Virus record (IMG/VR): IMGVR_UViG_3300030117_005195
Span: 1 to 21,797 of that record
Source of the DNA: a virus
Direction: 5' to 3' (one strand)
DNA length: 21,797 bases
Shown here: in pieces, positions 7,704-13,034 of the stretch
Position numbering within the stretch: the stretch's first letter is position 1
Layout: every line of letters starts with the position of its first letter
Position numbers and translations under genes: made by a program
The notes under the pieces: generated by a model
Databases searched by the model: none
The model's input: the letters and a program-made list of their open reading frames with translations, nothing else
What the model was told of the DNA's origin: nothing

Positions 7704-7937
7704 ATGTCCAACTACCGAAGGAAACCTCAGAACTTACTGAAGGGCTATAAAGCTGATCATCTAGGGTATCCTAGTGAGAGTAAAGCGATAGATGGCACTA
7801 AAGGAGGGACGAGATATTCCAAGATACAGAGATGGTCAGACAAGGTCTTATCTGAGAAGAGGTCTGTCCGAAAATATGAGAAGGATTCCCTTATACGTAA
7901 GGAGAAAGTGAGGGAGTTCCCTCAGCCAACCTTCTGA
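7704..7937 (+). CDS. First early gene: small basic hypothetical protein (77 aa)
   Basis: This 77-residue, strongly basic protein begins MSNYRRKPQNLLKGYKADHL and is rich in Lys, Arg and Ser. It has no cysteines, membrane segment or recognisable fold. The ATG has GAGG five bases upstream and lies about 30 bases after the predicted start of the promoter at 7637, so it is the first gene expressed from the rightward early unit. Early-position small basic proteins in phages often bind host factors or nucleic acid; nothing in this sequence identifies which. A TACTGAAGG element lies inside the coding region at 7735. Confidence 0.72.
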   Translation: MSNYRRKPQNLLKGYKADHLGYPSESKAIDGTKGGTRYSKIQRWSDKVLSEKRSVRKYEKDSLIRKEKVREFPQPTF

Positions 7938-7954
7938 CTAAAGTGAGCTAAATC

Positions 7955-8095
7955 ACTAAAGGCATAGCCTTTAGTACAGCGAAGGGTGTACGAGCATTTC
8001 CCTTAGCTGAAGGGTGTACGTGTATACGTACCGACTACCCTAACCAAGTGTCGACTAGGTAAATCGCATAGTGTCCTACTCTGCGACTTGCAGAG
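7955..8095 (+). other. Hairpin-rich untranslated gap between early genes
   Basis: The 195-base gap 7938-8132 holds several perfect inverted repeats: ACTAAAGGC/GCCTTTAGT (7955-7963 and 7967-7975, three-base loop), GTACGT/ACGTAC (8016-8021 and 8026-8031), and CTCTGC/GCAGAG (8079-8084 and 8090-8095). GAAGGGTGTACG is repeated at 7981 and 8009. No open frame with a ribosome-binding site uses the gap. It is probably a structured leader for the 8133 gene or a processing region; no known riboswitch is recognised. Confidence 0.5.
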
Positions 8096-8132
8096 ATCAA
8101 GCTATGCAAAGTTCCGAAGGAGGAACAACTGT

Positions 8133-8501
8133 ATGGTTACAAAAAATATTCGTGCCATTTCTTATGAGGGAAATACCCTTAAAACAACAATGCCTATCAC
8201 TTCTAGAGGGAAGAAGTCGAAAAACGGGAGGATTACAATTCATTCTAACCTAAACGGGTCTAATGATGTGCCTTCAGTAAGGACTTCAGTCGCTATCGAC
8301 AGCAAGTATGTCGAAGGGGCTGACCCGAACAGAGATTACTTCGTGATAGGAGGAGTCTACTCTATGCCGAAGAAAGAGCAGAAACCTAAAGCTAAAGTGA
8401 AGGCTAAAGGTAAAGCTAAGACTGAGGAAGTAGTGGACTTGAGTCAAGTGAAGTCAGCACTAGAGTTGCTGAGGAAAGCAGGAGTTCAGCTAGGTAGCTA
8501 A
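8133..8501 (+). CDS. Small hypothetical protein with Lys/Ala linker (122 aa)
   Basis: The start at 8133 is preferred to the in-frame ATG at 8088 because AGGAGG lies nine bases before it, whereas the longer form would translate through the hairpin at 8079-8095 and this SD. The N-terminal 70 residues look like a beta-rich domain (GRITIHSNLNG, then DYFVIGGVY). A low-complexity Lys/Ala linker follows (about residues 76-94, KAKVKAKGKAK). The end is a short helix (DLSQVKSALELLRKAGVQL). No known family is evident. A charged linker with a terminal helix suggests a nucleic-acid or protein-binding tail. An inverted TACTGAAGG lies inside at 8271. The gene is followed by a perfect hairpin and the hammerhead candidate. 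Confidence 0.75.
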   Translation: MVTKNIRAISYEGNTLKTTMPITSRGKKSKNGRITIHSNLNGSNDVPSVRTSVAIDSKYVEGADPNRDYFVIGGVYSMPKKEQKPKAKVKAKGKAKTEEVVDLSQVKSALELLRKAGVQLGS

Positions 8502-8523
8502 CTCCTCTCACAAATTATCCCGA

Positions 8524-8556
8524 ATCTCTCAGAGGATTTTGCGTCCTCTGAGAGAT
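8524..8556 (+). other. Perfect 13-bp hairpin after the 8133-8501 gene
   Basis: ATCTCTCAGAGGA (8524-8536) pairs perfectly with TCCTCTGAGAGAT (8544-8556) across a seven-base TTTTGCG loop. No T-run follows, so it is not a standard intrinsic terminator. It ends 15 bases before the predicted hammerhead cut, where it could protect the 3' end of the upstream cleavage product. Confidence 0.7.
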
Positions 8557-8565
8557 GTTCTCCTT

Positions 8566-8619
8566 ACTGTCTAAGAGTGTGTACTCTTACTGATGAAGGC
8601 TCAAAAGAGCCGAAACAGT
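8566..8619 (+). ncRNA. Candidate type III hammerhead ribozyme
   Basis: The elements of the hammerhead fold appear in order within 54 bases. Stem III 5' strand ACTGT is at 8566-8570, then C17 at 8571. Stem I is TAAGAGT/ACTCTTA (8572-8578 and 8583-8589) with a GTGT loop. The core CTGATGA is at 8590-8596. Stem II is GGCTC/GAGCC (8598-8602 and 8607-8611) with an AAAA loop. GAAA is at 8612-8615, and stem III is closed by ACAGT (8615-8619). All 17 stem pairs are Watson-Crick. The site reads GTC, and cleavage would fall between 8571 and 8572. The deviation is one extra A at 8597 between the core and stem II. It lies in a 149-base gene-free gap, 31 bases before the next ATG. Confidence 0.8.
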
Positions 8620-8650
8620 TTTACTAACCCTCAGTAAAGAGAGGTCAAAT

Positions 8651-8908
8651 ATGATGAGCAAAAGAATGAGAAAAAAATCTCAAACTCGTTGTAGAAAGCC
8701 CTTGTTTAAGTTTAATGGCAAAGTCATTAGATGTGGACAGTCTTGGGAAGGCAAACTTTACAAGACAGGACTTGAGTTCAAGTATAAGTCAACAAGGCAT
8801 TTTAGTAACCCAAATTACAAATCCCCGAAGGTACACTGTGATGAGTGTAAGAGCATACACAATGTGTTCAATGCCATTCAGTTTCCTAAGGGTACACAGG
8901 TTAGATAG
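8651..8908 (+). CDS. Small basic Cys-containing protein, possible zinc-binding (85 aa)
   Basis: This 85-residue basic protein starts MMSKRMRKKSQTRCRKPL, with GAGG six bases before the ATG; the context GAGGTC resembles that of the 7704 gene. Cysteines at about 14, 28, 63 and 66 (TRC, RCG and HCDEC) could form a zinc-binding site, though only the last pair is a clear C-x2-C knuckle. Its stop overlaps the GTG of the next gene by one base. It is the first gene after the hammerhead candidate, so the ribozyme would form the 5' end of its processed mRNA. The role is unknown; small zinc-knuckle early proteins usually bind nucleic acid or host proteins. Confidence 0.7.
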   Translation: MMSKRMRKKSQTRCRKPLFKFNGKVIRCGQSWEGKLYKTGLEFKYKSTRHFSNPNYKSPKVHCDECKSIHNVFNAIQFPKGTQVR

Positions 8909-9081
8909 TGCTGACACAAGAAGAGAGATCAGAGCTAGATTATGTGTGTAAATGTGGAGATAGTGGACATGACCACTTATCCACTAGGACAGGGGAAGCC
9001 CCTTATAGAGTAGGGAAATGCAAAAACTGTTACAGATGTGAACAGTTTGCATTAGGAGACGAAGGATTACTTGCTCAGTAG
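8908..9081 (+). CDS. Small zinc-knuckle protein with GTG start (57 aa)
   Basis: The frame starts with GTG at 8908, sharing a base with the TAG of the previous gene (TAGTG), with AGG seven bases upstream. The 57-residue product carries C-x-C-G-x4-H-x-H around residues 14-23 and GKCKNCYRCEQFA at 36-48, a dense set of six or so Cys/His ligands typical of small treble-clef or zinc-ribbon proteins. The tight one-base overlap and the ligand spacing make it a convincing gene although short. The RCEQFA segment recurs at DNA level near 9481-9500, upstream of another small zinc knuckle. Function unknown; probably nucleic-acid or protein binding. Confidence 0.68.
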   Translation: MLTQEERSELDYVCKCGDSGHDHLSTRTGEAPYRVGKCKNCYRCEQFALGDEGLLAQ

Positions 9082-9099
9082 AGCAAAAAAAATAAAATT

Positions 9100-9414
9100 A
9101 TGAAATTGTTAACAAAAGCAATTACTGAAGGCTTTGATAGACAAGGCAACACGGACGGGAAACCCGATAGTGAAAAAAAAGTTATAGCAAAATTTTTCCA
9201 CCCTCTAGGGTCTGCTACTTGGTATGCCATAGAGTATAACAAAGAGTGGAAGAAATTTTTAGCTTATGTTACAGGGTTAGGGTATGATGAGCTAGGAAAT
9301 GTTTCTCTTACTGAGTTAGAGAACACTATAGTTTTAGGACTTGGTGTTGAGAGAGATAAAGATTGGGACTCTAACACTACCCTAGAACAAGTGAAAACAG
9401 GAGAAGTGAGATAA
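9100..9414 (+). CDS. DUF2958-like protein (104 aa)
   Basis: The sequence matches what I recall of the DUF2958 family found in plasmids and phages. It opens MKLLTK, then has IAKFFHPLGSATWYAIEY at about residues 29-46 (family: KFF-P-G-W-TWY), FLAYVTGLGYDELGNVSLTEL at 53-73 (family: G-V-GL-ELG-FSL-EL), and GLGVERD at 80-86. Length is normal for the family (about 100-110 aa). The family has no established biochemical function. The ribosome-binding site is weak: the ATG follows an A-rich run. A TACTGAAGG copy at 9123 is inside the gene. Confidence 0.7.
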   Translation: MKLLTKAITEGFDRQGNTDGKPDSEKKVIAKFFHPLGSATWYAIEYNKEWKKFLAYVTGLGYDELGNVSLTELENTIVLGLGVERDKDWDSNTTLEQVKTGEVR

Positions 9415-9437
9415 ACTTCACTATACTGAAGGAAAAA

Positions 9438-9471
9438 CTCTTCGTCTTGGCAACCAAGCTGAGACGAAGAG
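9438..9471 (+). other. 10-bp perfect hairpin between small genes
   Basis: CTCTTCGTCT (9438-9447) pairs with AGACGAAGAG (9462-9471), and TGG/CCA can extend the stem inward with an asymmetric bulge. It begins six bases after a TACTGAAGG element (9424-9432). No T-run follows. It may be an mRNA stability or processing element, or it may be part of the reading frame that ends at 9602. Confidence 0.55.
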
Positions 9472-9515
9472 ATAACCATAGATGTGAGCAATTTGCATTC
9501 AGACCAAAAACAGAC

Positions 9516-9602
9516 ATGGAAAAAAAACTTTTTGGCAAATTTTACATGTGTATGTTATGTGGCAAAAAAGTGAACAGTATACATCATTGGTGTAAGAGAT
9601 GA
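9516..9602 (+). CDS. Very small zinc-knuckle protein (28 aa from the ATG, possibly longer)
   Basis: From ATG 9516 the frame encodes 28 residues with FYMCMLCGKKVNSIHHWCKR, a C-x2-C ... H-H-x-C knuckle. Its TGA overlaps the ATG of the next gene (ATGA at 9599-9602), supporting real, coupled translation. The frame stays open upstream to at least 9420 and includes HRCEQFAF, the same segment as in the 8908-9081 protein. The true start may therefore be upstream, for example TTG at 9447, but no start has a good ribosome-binding site. It is either a short zinc protein or the 3' remnant of a duplicated copy of the 8908 gene. Confidence 0.45.
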   Translation: MEKKLFGKFYMCMLCGKKVNSIHHWCKR

Positions 9603-9796
9603 GTAACCACGAATGGAATAGGCAACCTGTGAGGACACAGCTTGTTCATCTCTATAAAGACGAAGTGGATAGTGAATTATGGCATAGCATAATGCGAAAA
9701 CTTAAATGCGAAGGCAGAAATCCAATTTGTGATACTGACCTAATCGGGTTAGAGTTAAAAGTCATAGCTCATGAACATTTTGAAATTGACGAATAA
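9599..9796 (+). CDS. Small hypothetical protein (65 aa)
   Basis: This 65-residue acidic protein begins MSNHEWNRQPVRTQLVHLYK. The start overlaps the preceding stop as ATGA and has no strong SD of its own, so it depends on translation of the frame ending at 9602. A central helix-like stretch (DSELWHSIMRKLKCEGRN) precedes a Glu/His-rich end. No motif identifies a family. The next gene starts 12 bases after its stop with its own AAGGAG. Confidence 0.62.
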   Translation: MSNHEWNRQPVRTQLVHLYKDEVDSELWHSIMRKLKCEGRNPICDTDLIGLELKVIAHEHFEIDE

Positions 9797-9808
9797 ACAA
9801 GGAGAAAA

Positions 9809-10195
9809 ATGGCAATAAATTACGACTCTTGCGAACTGCGAATAGATGGAGAACTCAAGAGAATAATAACAGGGATTAAAAGTTTAAGAAAAAATTTAAC
9901 TTTCGAGTCTGATTACAACGAGGAAGATAATGAATACATTTCAGTATTAAGTACTGATTATGTTCCTTCTAACACTTTTAATGACCAAGATGAAGGGTAT
10001 TATCGTATACAATTCTCATGGGGAGGCCCGAGTGATGAACTGAGAGTATACTTTAACAAAAACAGATATACTAAGATAGAATATTGGTTTTTAGATTGGT
10101 TTGACGGGGCATCTCGTGAAGTCACTACTGACGAAGATATTTTATGGTATGTAGATCTGTACAACTTTGACAAAACAATAAACAAAAAGGAATAA
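9809..10195 (+). CDS. Hypothetical phage protein with YYRIQFSWGGPSDELR and DWFDGA segments (128 aa)
   Basis: This 128-residue acidic protein is preceded by AAGGAG. The second half has two conspicuous segments: GYYRIQFSWGGPSDELRVYF around residues 63-82 and KIEYWFLDWFDGASREV around 88-104. Beta-strand/turn patterns with a Gly-Gly-Pro turn followed by an aromatic DWFDGA resemble short conserved phage and plasmid proteins I have seen as uncharacterised. I cannot name a domain. TAA is immediately followed by the ATG of the next gene, in a SD-stop-start arrangement (AAGGAATAAATG) that recurs through this operon. Confidence 0.7.
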   Translation: MAINYDSCELRIDGELKRIITGIKSLRKNLTFESDYNEEDNEYISVLSTDYVPSNTFNDQDEGYYRIQFSWGGPSDELRVYFNKNRYTKIEYWFLDWFDGASREVTTDEDILWYVDLYNFDKTINKKE

Positions 10196-10591
10196 ATGAA
10201 TACAAGAGACTTCAATCACATTAAATGGCATACCAAGTTAATAACAGGACAACTCTTCGGAGTTTCTGAAAACAAACAAGGGCAAAAAACTTTATATGTC
10301 ATGCCAATAAGTAGAGATAAAAAGTTTAATCTTAACGAGATAGGCGAAGTAGATTTGTCAAGAAATAATCTTGACGAACTTAGCCCTTCAGAGTTAGACG
10401 AAATTAACAAAGCTTTTGGCACTAGGTTTGGACAATGTTACGAATACGTTGCCCCTAAAATAAAAACAAATTTAGAGGATACTGTAAGCATTAACTTTGC
10501 CATTCTTGACGAAACAATAAGTGAAACAAATATTTATCTTGAGAAAATTGCTAATGCATTATTGCGAATTGCAATAGCTAAGGAGAAATAA
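10196..10591 (+). CDS. Hypothetical protein (131 aa)
   Basis: This 131-residue protein begins MNTRDFNHIKWHTKLITGQL. The N-terminal half looks beta-rich (GQKTLYVMPISRDKKF), followed by an acidic middle (SRNNLDELSPSELDEINKAF). A C-terminal amphipathic helix (NIYLEKIANALLRIAIAKEK) could mediate self-association. There are no catalytic or metal motifs. Its last codons (KEK) contain the AAGGAG of the next gene. Function unknown. Confidence 0.68.
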   Translation: MNTRDFNHIKWHTKLITGQLFGVSENKQGQKTLYVMPISRDKKFNLNEIGEVDLSRNNLDELSPSELDEINKAFGTRFGQCYEYVAPKIKTNLEDTVSINFAILDETISETNIYLEKIANALLRIAIAKEK

Positions 10592-10876
10592 ATGACTAGT
10601 CATAGTTACGATTCAACCTGCCCTAAGTGTAACAAAAGCATGGATTCATGGTCAGAGAACAGACCATACGATATAGTAGAACATCAATGTTTTAATTGTG
10701 GATTTTACACAAGCACTAAAGAAGGAAGGTTGGATTTAGAAGAACTAAATGAAAATCGAAGAGAGTGCTACGAAAGATTCCCTTGTAAAAAACATGAAGA
10801 TAATTATGGAGAGTTTGATTGCAAGGATTGTGAAGAGAAAACTGTCTTAAAAGAATTACCAAAATGGCAGGGATAA
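10592..10876 (+). CDS. Double zinc-knuckle protein (94 aa)
   Basis: Two metal-binding groups are clear. The first has C10-x2-C13 and C33-x2-C36 (CPKC and CFNCGF), a zinc ribbon. The second has C65-x2-H68 and C77-x2-C80 (CKKH and CKDC). The spacing within each group (about 20 and 9 residues between half-sites) is normal for zinc ribbons and knuckles. It is acidic overall, so it is more likely a protein-interaction or regulatory zinc protein than a strong DNA binder. AAGGAG lies in the end of the preceding gene. The neighbouring genes at 8651, 8908 and 11069 also carry Cys knuckles. Confidence 0.72.
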   Translation: MTSHSYDSTCPKCNKSMDSWSENRPYDIVEHQCFNCGFYTSTKEGRLDLEELNENRRECYERFPCKKHEDNYGEFDCKDCEEKTVLKELPKWQG

Positions 10877-11068
10877 ATGATAGTAGTGTATTTTGAGAGT
10901 AGTGGTGGATACGCAGATGTTGTTGCTATGTTTGAAGACGAAGAGATGTATCATGCGTGTTCTCCTATCATAGACAAACTAGCAGAAAAAGGTAGGTTTA
11001 TGGTAACAGAGTCATGCGATATTCCCGATACTTTAAATAATTTATCAAGTAAAATTAAGGAGGAATGA
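10877..11068 (+). CDS. Small acidic hypothetical protein (63 aa)
   Basis: This 63-residue acidic protein starts directly after the previous stop (TAA then ATG) and has no strong SD of its own beyond AGGG in the preceding codons. It opens with a beta strand (MIVVYFESSGGYADVVAMF), then a helix (ACSPIIDKLAEKGRF), a second strand (MVTES) and an acidic end. The beta-alpha-beta order could be a mini ferredoxin-like fold, but no family is recognised. The final SKIKEE residues are encoded by the AAGGAGGAA that serves as the ribosome-binding site of the next gene. Confidence 0.62.
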   Translation: MIVVYFESSGGYADVVAMFEDEEMYHACSPIIDKLAEKGRFMVTESCDIPDTLNNLSSKIKEE

Positions 11069-11278
11069 ATGGAAGCACATATAGAATGTGATTCTTGTTA
11101 CGAATTAAGAGTAAAAAGAATCAAAGAAGAAAAGTTTTTAACACATTTTAAAGATGGTGTTGCAAGTGGTTTGATTGATGGGGTTTATAAAGATGAACTA
11201 TCAGATAATAAAACAAATGCTTATAAACAAGGCTATGATTTTGGTTTATGGTTACATTCGGAAATAAAGGAGGAATAA
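11069..11278 (+). CDS. Small hypothetical protein with one Cys pair (69 aa)
   Basis: This 69-residue protein begins MEAHIECDSCYELRVKRIKE. One C-x2-C pair at residues 7-10 is the only possible metal site, so a zinc fold would need dimerisation. The rest looks helical, with FKDGVASGLIDGVY and AYKQGYDFGLWLH. The latter type of pattern (YKQGYDFG) is common in short phage proteins. The start has AAGGAGG five bases upstream, and the gene ends SEIKEE, again dictated by the SD of the following gene. Confidence 0.62.
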   Translation: MEAHIECDSCYELRVKRIKEEKFLTHFKDGVASGLIDGVYKDELSDNKTNAYKQGYDFGLWLHSEIKEE

Positions 11279-11434
11279 ATGAGTGAAGAACTTATAAACA
11301 TAACAGATGTTGAAAATTGGTTAGGTCAAGACTATGAATATAGAGCTTTATCTACATTAGTAGACTTATTAAATGGAAGTTATCCATTAGAAAAATTCAA
11401 AGAAGATATTAAAAATTATAAAGAGGAGGAATGA
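11279..11434 (+). CDS. Small acidic hypothetical protein (51 aa)
   Basis: The ATG at 11279 follows AAGGAGGAATAA, the standard junction of this operon, and the frame closes at TGA 11432-11434 just before the next ATG. The product begins MSEELINITDVENWLGQDYE and is acidic and probably all-helical (LSTLVDLLNGS, then EKFKEDIKNYKEEE). It fills exactly the gap between its two neighbours, with proper ribosome-binding sites at both ends, which is the main support. No family recognised. Confidence 0.62.
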   Translation: MSEELINITDVENWLGQDYEYRALSTLVDLLNGSYPLEKFKEDIKNYKEEE

Positions 11435-11695
11435 ATGAGTGATATAGATGAGAAATATCCACCAATAAAATGCACTACTGAATGGGGAATTAAAGATGTT
11501 CATGCAGAAAGAGAACGTCAGAACATGAGTAAGTGGACAGACGATCAAGCATATGGATTTCTAGAATCAATTCATAGCCGATTAGGAGAATGGTGTGTAG
11601 AAAATGGGTGGGATATGCTAATGAATGTTTTGTGGGACGAAGAAGATGGATTTGAAAGAGATATGCGTAACAATGTTTTAGGAAACAAGGAGTAA
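11435..11695 (+). CDS. Small hypothetical protein with a VHAERERQ-x-KW segment (86 aa)
   Basis: This 86-residue acidic protein is preceded by GAGGAGGA. It contains DVHAERERQNMSKWTDDQAY around residues 21-40. That pattern (E-R-x-R-Q ... K-W ... D) resembles the N-terminal segment of MazG-like/DUF550 phage proteins, which are nucleotide pyrophosphohydrolase relatives. The metal-binding ExxE/ExxD helices expected of an active MazG fold are not evident and the protein is short, so the link is weak. The C-terminal half is Trp- and Asp-rich (ENGWDMLMNVLWDEEDGFER). Confidence 0.6.
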   Translation: MSDIDEKYPPIKCTTEWGIKDVHAERERQNMSKWTDDQAYGFLESIHSRLGEWCVENGWDMLMNVLWDEEDGFERDMRNNVLGNKE

Positions 11696-11699
11696 ATAA

Positions 11700-11993
11700 A
11701 TGAGTGAAGTTAAAAGAACTAAAGAAGAATTGTATTGGCATCAAAATGAAGATGGATTAATAGAGGTTACAATCCAACAACACTATACTAAAACAAAAGT
11801 AATACTAGCTGAGATAGATTGGGAAAGTTTCCATAATGCTCATGAAAATGGTATAGGATTTGTAGATGGAGATGATCTCAATATAGAAGTTGAAGGGTGG
11901 AATATCAATACTGTAAAAGTATTAAAAGAATACGAGGAAGGTTTTGAAAATGAATGTGGCAAATATTATTGTGGCGAAGACAGAATTGAATAA
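11700..11993 (+). CDS. Small acidic hypothetical protein (97 aa)
   Basis: The ATG lies after AAGGAGTAAATAA, five bases beyond the previous stop. The 97-residue product opens MSEVKRTKEELYWHQNEDGL and has a beta-rich centre (LIEVTIQQHYTKTKVILAEI). An acidic stretch follows with Trp and Asp (EIDWESFHNAHENG, then FVDGDDLNIEVEGW), ending with an acidic helix and C-G-K-Y-Y-C-G near the end. The fold could be a small beta barrel or DNA-mimic-like protein given its charge, but there is no direct evidence. It is the last gene before the internal promoter at 12021. Confidence 0.62.
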   Translation: MSEVKRTKEELYWHQNEDGLIEVTIQQHYTKTKVILAEIDWESFHNAHENGIGFVDGDDLNIEVEGWNINTVKVLKEYEEGFENECGKYYCGEDRIE

Positions 11994-12017
11994 GGAGGAA
12001 TGAATGATATAAGGTAA
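11992..12017 (+). pseudogene. Orphan ribosome-binding site and start with no gene behind it
   Basis: A full AAGGAGG plus AATGAATGA junction, as at true gene starts upstream, appears right after the stop at 11991-11993. The frame from its first ATG is only MNDIR followed by TAA, and the second ATG closes after two codons. The bases GGAGGAATGAATGA then (GT)GATATA resemble the start of the 11435 gene, so this may be the stump of a deleted copy. It may alternatively be a tiny leader or decoy ORF. Confidence 0.45.
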
Positions 12018-12020
12018 AAC

Positions 12021-12049
12021 TTGACTTCTTAGGTAACAAATGTTACAAT
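12021..12049 (+). promoter_or_regulatory. Internal sigma70 promoter with a palindromic operator
   Basis: TTGACT at 12021-12026, a 17-base spacer and TACAAT at 12044-12049 form a near-consensus promoter, with a TGn extension. The perfect palindrome GTAACAAATGTTAC (12033-12046) covers the spacer and the first half of the -10, a classic repressor position. It would drive the DUF932 and replication genes, with a leader of about 85 bases and AAAGGAG 12 bases before the ATG at 12142. Confidence 0.8.
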
Positions 12050-12141
12050 ATTTTATAAAGGGTAGATTAATATTTACTCTTACTTAACAGGTATAGTCCG
12101 ACACCACAAGTTCGGCATAACAAAAGGAGAAACATTAACAT

Positions 12142-13032
12142 ATGGACATTCAAATCGATCCATTTAATGCATACAGTCCTATTCAAAAGGAACCTTTATT
12201 TACAAGAGCTAAAGACCAATCAAGTCAGTGGTCAATACAGCTTCAGAAGTATAATAAAGATAATGTTCCTTATTGGGACGAAGTTGGTACAGTAGGAAAG
12301 GAATACCTTTTAGTACCAAACAGTGACGTCAATGAGTTGGCTTTAAATCTTATCGATAATTCTCGGTATGTGTGGGATAAAGATAAGTTATTCTTTGATG
12401 GACGAAGATACTTTCAATCTTTTACCACCAAAGATTTAACTAAAGAAGTTAAAGCAGGAGATGACATAGGATTAGGATTAGCTTTTCAAAACAGCTATGA
12501 CGGGTCTACTGCATTCTCTGTTAGTTTCTTTGCAATGAGATTAGTTTGCAAGAACGGAATGATTTCCAAAGAAAACTTACAAAGCTTTAGATTCAGACAT
12601 GATAAAAACATGGAAGGATTCCAAGATGAAGTGATGTCAGCCGTTGACTTTATTAACAACAGTGAAGTACCTTTAGAAAGATTTGTTTCGGGTCTTAGAA
12701 ACATGACTGAAGTTCCGTTTGATGTGAATACATTATACGAAATCAGAAAGATAACAGAAGACAAACAAAAAAAAGAACATAAACAAATACTAAAGCTTCC
12801 TGTTACTACATTTGGTAAATGTGTAGACAAATTCCTAGATGAGTATGACCCTCATTCATTTGCTCAAGGTCACACTAATCTATGGGACTTTTACAATGCC
12901 TGTACTAATGTACTATGGCACGAAAAGAAAATTACTAACGCACACTTTGTACAAAACTCTCAGATTACTGACAGTTTATTACAATACGCAAGTGAATATA
13001 CAGGCGAACAATTCTCTCCTGTAACAAACTAA
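12142..13032 (+). CDS. DUF932-like (phage/plasmid-type) protein (296 aa)
   Basis: The protein matches the general pattern of the DUF932 / phage-plasmid TIGR03299-like family. It has an N-terminal VPNSDVNELALNLID region, beta strands with GLGLAFQNSYDGSTAFSVSFFAMRLVCKNGM (Cys-Lys-Asn-Gly-Met at 136-140, the usual family hallmark) and FRFRHDKNMEG at about 149-159. Length (296) is near the family norm. The function is unestablished; genes of this family are common in phage and plasmid early regions near replication genes. It is the first gene behind the promoter at 12021, and the next gene begins two bases after its stop. Confidence 0.72.
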   Translation: MDIQIDPFNAYSPIQKEPLFTRAKDQSSQWSIQLQKYNKDNVPYWDEVGTVGKEYLLVPNSDVNELALNLIDNSRYVWDKDKLFFDGRRYFQSFTTKDLTKEVKAGDDIGLGLAFQNSYDGSTAFSVSFFAMRLVCKNGMISKENLQSFRFRHDKNMEGFQDEVMSAVDFINNSEVPLERFVSGLRNMTEVPFDVNTLYEIRKITEDKQKKEHKQILKLPVTTFGKCVDKFLDEYDPHSFAQGHTNLWDFYNACTNVLWHEKKITNAHFVQNSQITDSLLQYASEYTGEQFSPVTN

Positions 13033-13034
13033 AC

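Noticed and set aside
8071-8253. 60-codon plus-strand frame overlapping the 8133 gene
   Set aside because: It lacks an SD, runs through the hairpin at 8079, and the AGGAGG at 8118-8123 serves the 8133 start in another frame.
8715-8951. 78-codon plus-strand frame overlapping the 8651 and 8908 genes
   Set aside because: The two overlapped frames have ribosome-binding sites and Cys-knuckle patterns; this one has neither.
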